Positions 62,460 to 64,000 of a stretch of 64,000 nt of DNA are shown here, piece by piece (the first letter of the stretch is position 1; each line of letters begins with the position of its first letter). The notes beneath the pieces were generated by a model that was given only the letters and a program-made list of their open reading frames with translations, did not search any database and had not been told where the DNA came from. A program made the position numbers and the translations under genes. The stretch is from NCBI RefSeq assembly GCF_019801175.1, contig NZ_JAHVJR010000001.1, forward strand, positions 2,480,001 through 2,544,000, in the 5' to 3' direction. The stretch comes from Vannielia litorea (GTDB lineage: Bacteria > Pseudomonadota > Alphaproteobacteria > Rhodobacterales > Rhodobacteraceae).

Positions 62460-63439
62460 GCCGCCTGCTCCGCCGATTTGAGGATGATCCGCCCCTTCAC
62501 CCGTGCCGCACGGGCATTGACCGCAACAGCGATGATGATCGCCGCGCCGGAGATGGCAAGCTGCCAGAACGGCGAGATATCGACCACCGGCAGCGCGTTC
62601 TTGATGACGCCGAGAAAGAGCGCGCCTAGCAGCGCCCCGCCCACCGTGCCCACACCGCCCGCGATGGAGATGCCGCCGATGACGCAGGCGGCCACCACAT
62701 CGAGCTCGAAGCCCCCGGCGATATCGACATAGGCCACCGCGTAGCGCGAGACCCAGAGGTAGCCGGTGAACCCGGCGAGAGCGCCCGAGATGGTGAAGGC
62801 CCAGAACTGGGTGCGGCCCACGTCCAGCCCGGTATAGACCGCCGCATGGGGGTTGCCGCCCACCGCGTAGAAGGCGCGGCCAAGGCGCGTGCGGGTCATC
62901 ACCACGGCAAAGACCGCGACAGCCATCAGCGCCACCCAGCTGAGCATCGGCAGGCCCAGAAGCTCCGCCCGGGGGAAGGCCTTGAACCCTTCGCTCATCT
63001 CGTGGCTGTTCACCCATTTGCCGTCCGAGATCAAAAAGATGATGCCCCGGAAAATCGTCATCGTGCCCAGCGTCACCACGATGGGCGGGATTTGCAGCTT
63101 CCAGACCAACAGGCCGTTGACCATGCCCATCAGCGTGCCCAGCGCCAGCGCCACGGCGAGGATCACCGCCACCGGCACGCCGGGGAAGCTGACGTTGATC
63201 ATCGCCACCACCATGCCGGTCAGCGCAAGATTGGCGGCCACCGACAGGTCGATGCACTTGGTCAGGATTACGATCATCTGGCCGATGGCCAGCAGGATCA
63301 GCGGCGAAGTGTCGTTGAACACATGTGCAAGGTTGCCCGGCGCGATGAAGCCCGGAAAGCGCGTGGCGATCAGCGCCAGCAGCACCGCGATGGCCCCCAG
63401 CAGGAGCGCCTCGCGCGATGAAATCAGGCGTTGCAACAT
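62456..63439 (-). CDS. rhaP: Sugar ABC transporter permease, RhaP type
   Basis: A 327-residue membrane protein of the RbsC family: ILTKCIDLSVAANLALTGMVVAM, GRAFYAVGGNPHAAVYTGLDV and IGGISIAGGVGTVGGALLGALFLGVI. The start is ambiguous: the ATG at 63439 (MLQRLISSRE) has GAGG nearby, while an ATG at 63472 and a TTG at 63481 are in frame but overlap the ATP-binding gene. Confidence 0.9.
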   Translation of the reverse strand: MLQRLISSREALLLGAIAVLLALIATRFPGFIAPGNLAHVFNDTSPLILLAIGQMIVILTKCIDLSVAANLALTGMVVAMINVSFPGVPVAVILAVALALGTLMGMVNGLLVWKLQIPPIVVTLGTMTIFRGIIFLISDGKWVNSHEMSEGFKAFPRAELLGLPMLSWVALMAVAVFAVVMTRTRLGRAFYAVGGNPHAAVYTGLDVGRTQFWAFTISGALAGFTGYLWVSRYAVAYVDIAGGFELDVVAACVIGGISIAGGVGTVGGALLGALFLGVIKNALPVVDISPFWQLAISGAAIIIAVAVNARAARVKGRIILKSAEQAA

Positions 63440-63455
63440 GGCGCCCACCTCGCTC

Positions 63456-64000
63456 TCAAATGCCCGCCGCATGGCGGACAAGGGTTTCAGGGGTCAGGTC
63501 GTCGCCCTCCAACTCGGCGGCAATCCGGCCTTCGCGCATCACGATCACCCTGTCCGACATCCCTAGGATCTCGGGGATCTCGGAGCTGACCATGATCACC
63601 GCCAGCCCCTGTGCGGCCAGTTCGGCCATAAACTCATGCACCGCCGCCTTGGAGCCAATGTCGATGCCCTTGGTCGGCTCGTCTAGGATGATCACCCGCG
63701 GCTTGGTCGCGAGCCATTTGGCGATCACCACCTTCTGCTGGTTGCCGCCCGAGAGGCTGCCCACCGGGGTATCCAGCGAAGCGGCCCGCAAGTCGAGCCG
63801 CTCGGTGTATTCGCGCGCCAGCCGGAACTCCTCGGCCAGCTTCAGAAAGCCCCGGCGCGAGGTGCGGCCCAGCGAAGGCAGCGTGACGTTCTGAAAGATC
63901 GGCATGGCGGTGATCGCGCCCTGCTTGCCGCGGTCCTCCGGCACATAGACGATGCCCTGCGCAATCGCCTCGGCGGGTGAGCGCACAACGGCCAGCTCTC
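63456..64000 (-). CDS. rhaT: Sugar ABC transporter ATP-binding protein RhaT, 5' part outside window
   Basis: The 181 C-terminal codons of a tandem-ATPase sugar importer. The second ATPase domain shows GIVYVPEDRGKQGAI, the signature SLSGGNQQKVVIAKWL and Walker B VIILDEPTKGIDIGSK, followed by SSEIPEILGMSDRVIVMREGRI. The frame is open to the window edge, so the start and the first ATPase domain are beyond it. It leads into rhaP, rhaQ, rhaM and rhaK on the same strand. Confidence 0.93.
   Translation of the reverse strand, partial: ELAVVRSPAEAIAQGIVYVPEDRGKQGAITAMPIFQNVTLPSLGRTSRRGFLKLAEEFRLAREYTERLDLRAASLDTPVGSLSGGNQQKVVIAKWLATKPRVIILDEPTKGIDIGSKAAVHEFMAELAAQGLAVIMVSSEIPEILGMSDRVIVMREGRIAAELEGDDLTPETLVRHAAGI

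Noticed and set aside
61458..63257. A 599-codon minus-strand frame spanning rhaQ and rhaP
   Set aside because: Its first 260 residues come from rhaP read in another frame. The genuine rhaQ start is the ATG at 62459 with a 4-base overlap with rhaP.

Overview
The window is high-GC DNA with dense, mostly operonic genes. Its content points to a Rhodobacteraceae-type alphaproteobacterium (Roseobacter group). Signs of this are methylmalonyl-CoA epimerase directly followed by a DUF1467 membrane protein, a betaine-type homocysteine methyltransferase under a cobalamin riboswitch, the DUF1800/DUF1501 pair, a PqiA/PqiA/PqiB/PqiC operon, and a rhizobial-style rhaTPQUK uptake locus. No rRNA, CRISPR array, prophage or insertion sequence was seen. 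One tRNA, tRNA-Gly(TCC), is present. I do not name a species.

Bases 1-20,000 are mainly housekeeping and small metabolic genes: an LpxR-type outer-membrane protein cut by the window edge, a CaiB/BaiF CoA-transferase, trpA with a clear terminator, a deacetylase/LAS-peptidase operon, pth, a GST, map, rplY with a terminator, an MFS transporter, lldD, a PQQ-type sugar dehydrogenase, a minimal zincin, a tautomerase, an HxlR regulator, a nitroreductase/EI24 pair, mce-DUF1467, a lone receiver protein, a GNAT enzyme and a lone Flp-like pilin.

Bases 20,000-39,550 hold the DUF1800/DUF1501 pair, a hemerythrin, two regulators with their probable targets (one with a clear twin TetR operator), a His/Met-rich secreted protein, and a 24-residue basic mini-protein with its own terminator. 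They also hold aspS with an unexpected stand-alone type VI secretion sheath protein (TssC homologue) diverging from it, an acyl-CoA synthetase/methyltransferase pair, the cobalamin riboswitch with its two downstream genes, an MsbA-type exporter, a GH25 lipoprotein and the tRNA.

Bases 39,700-48,050 contain a four-gene Pqi lipid-transport operon. After it comes a CoA-ester cluster: a CoA-transferase, a divergent MaoC/HTD2 hydratase, a LysR regulator and an acyl-CoA dehydrogenase.

Bases 48,184-59,737 form a carbohydrate catabolic island. It has a MalEFGK-type ABC importer, four Gfo/Idh/MocA dehydrogenases, a DUF993 aldolase-like protein and a sugar isomerase, with a TetR regulator. The same 16-bp operator lies at both the operon promoter and the divergent dehydrogenase promoter. 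Bases 59,763-64,000 carry rhaK, rhaU/M, rhaQ, rhaP and the 3' end of rhaT, all on the minus strand. The most unusual items are the orphan TssC-like protein, the TetR-controlled sugar island of unknown substrate, the cobalamin-riboswitch operon with an unrecognised first gene, and the basic mini-protein.
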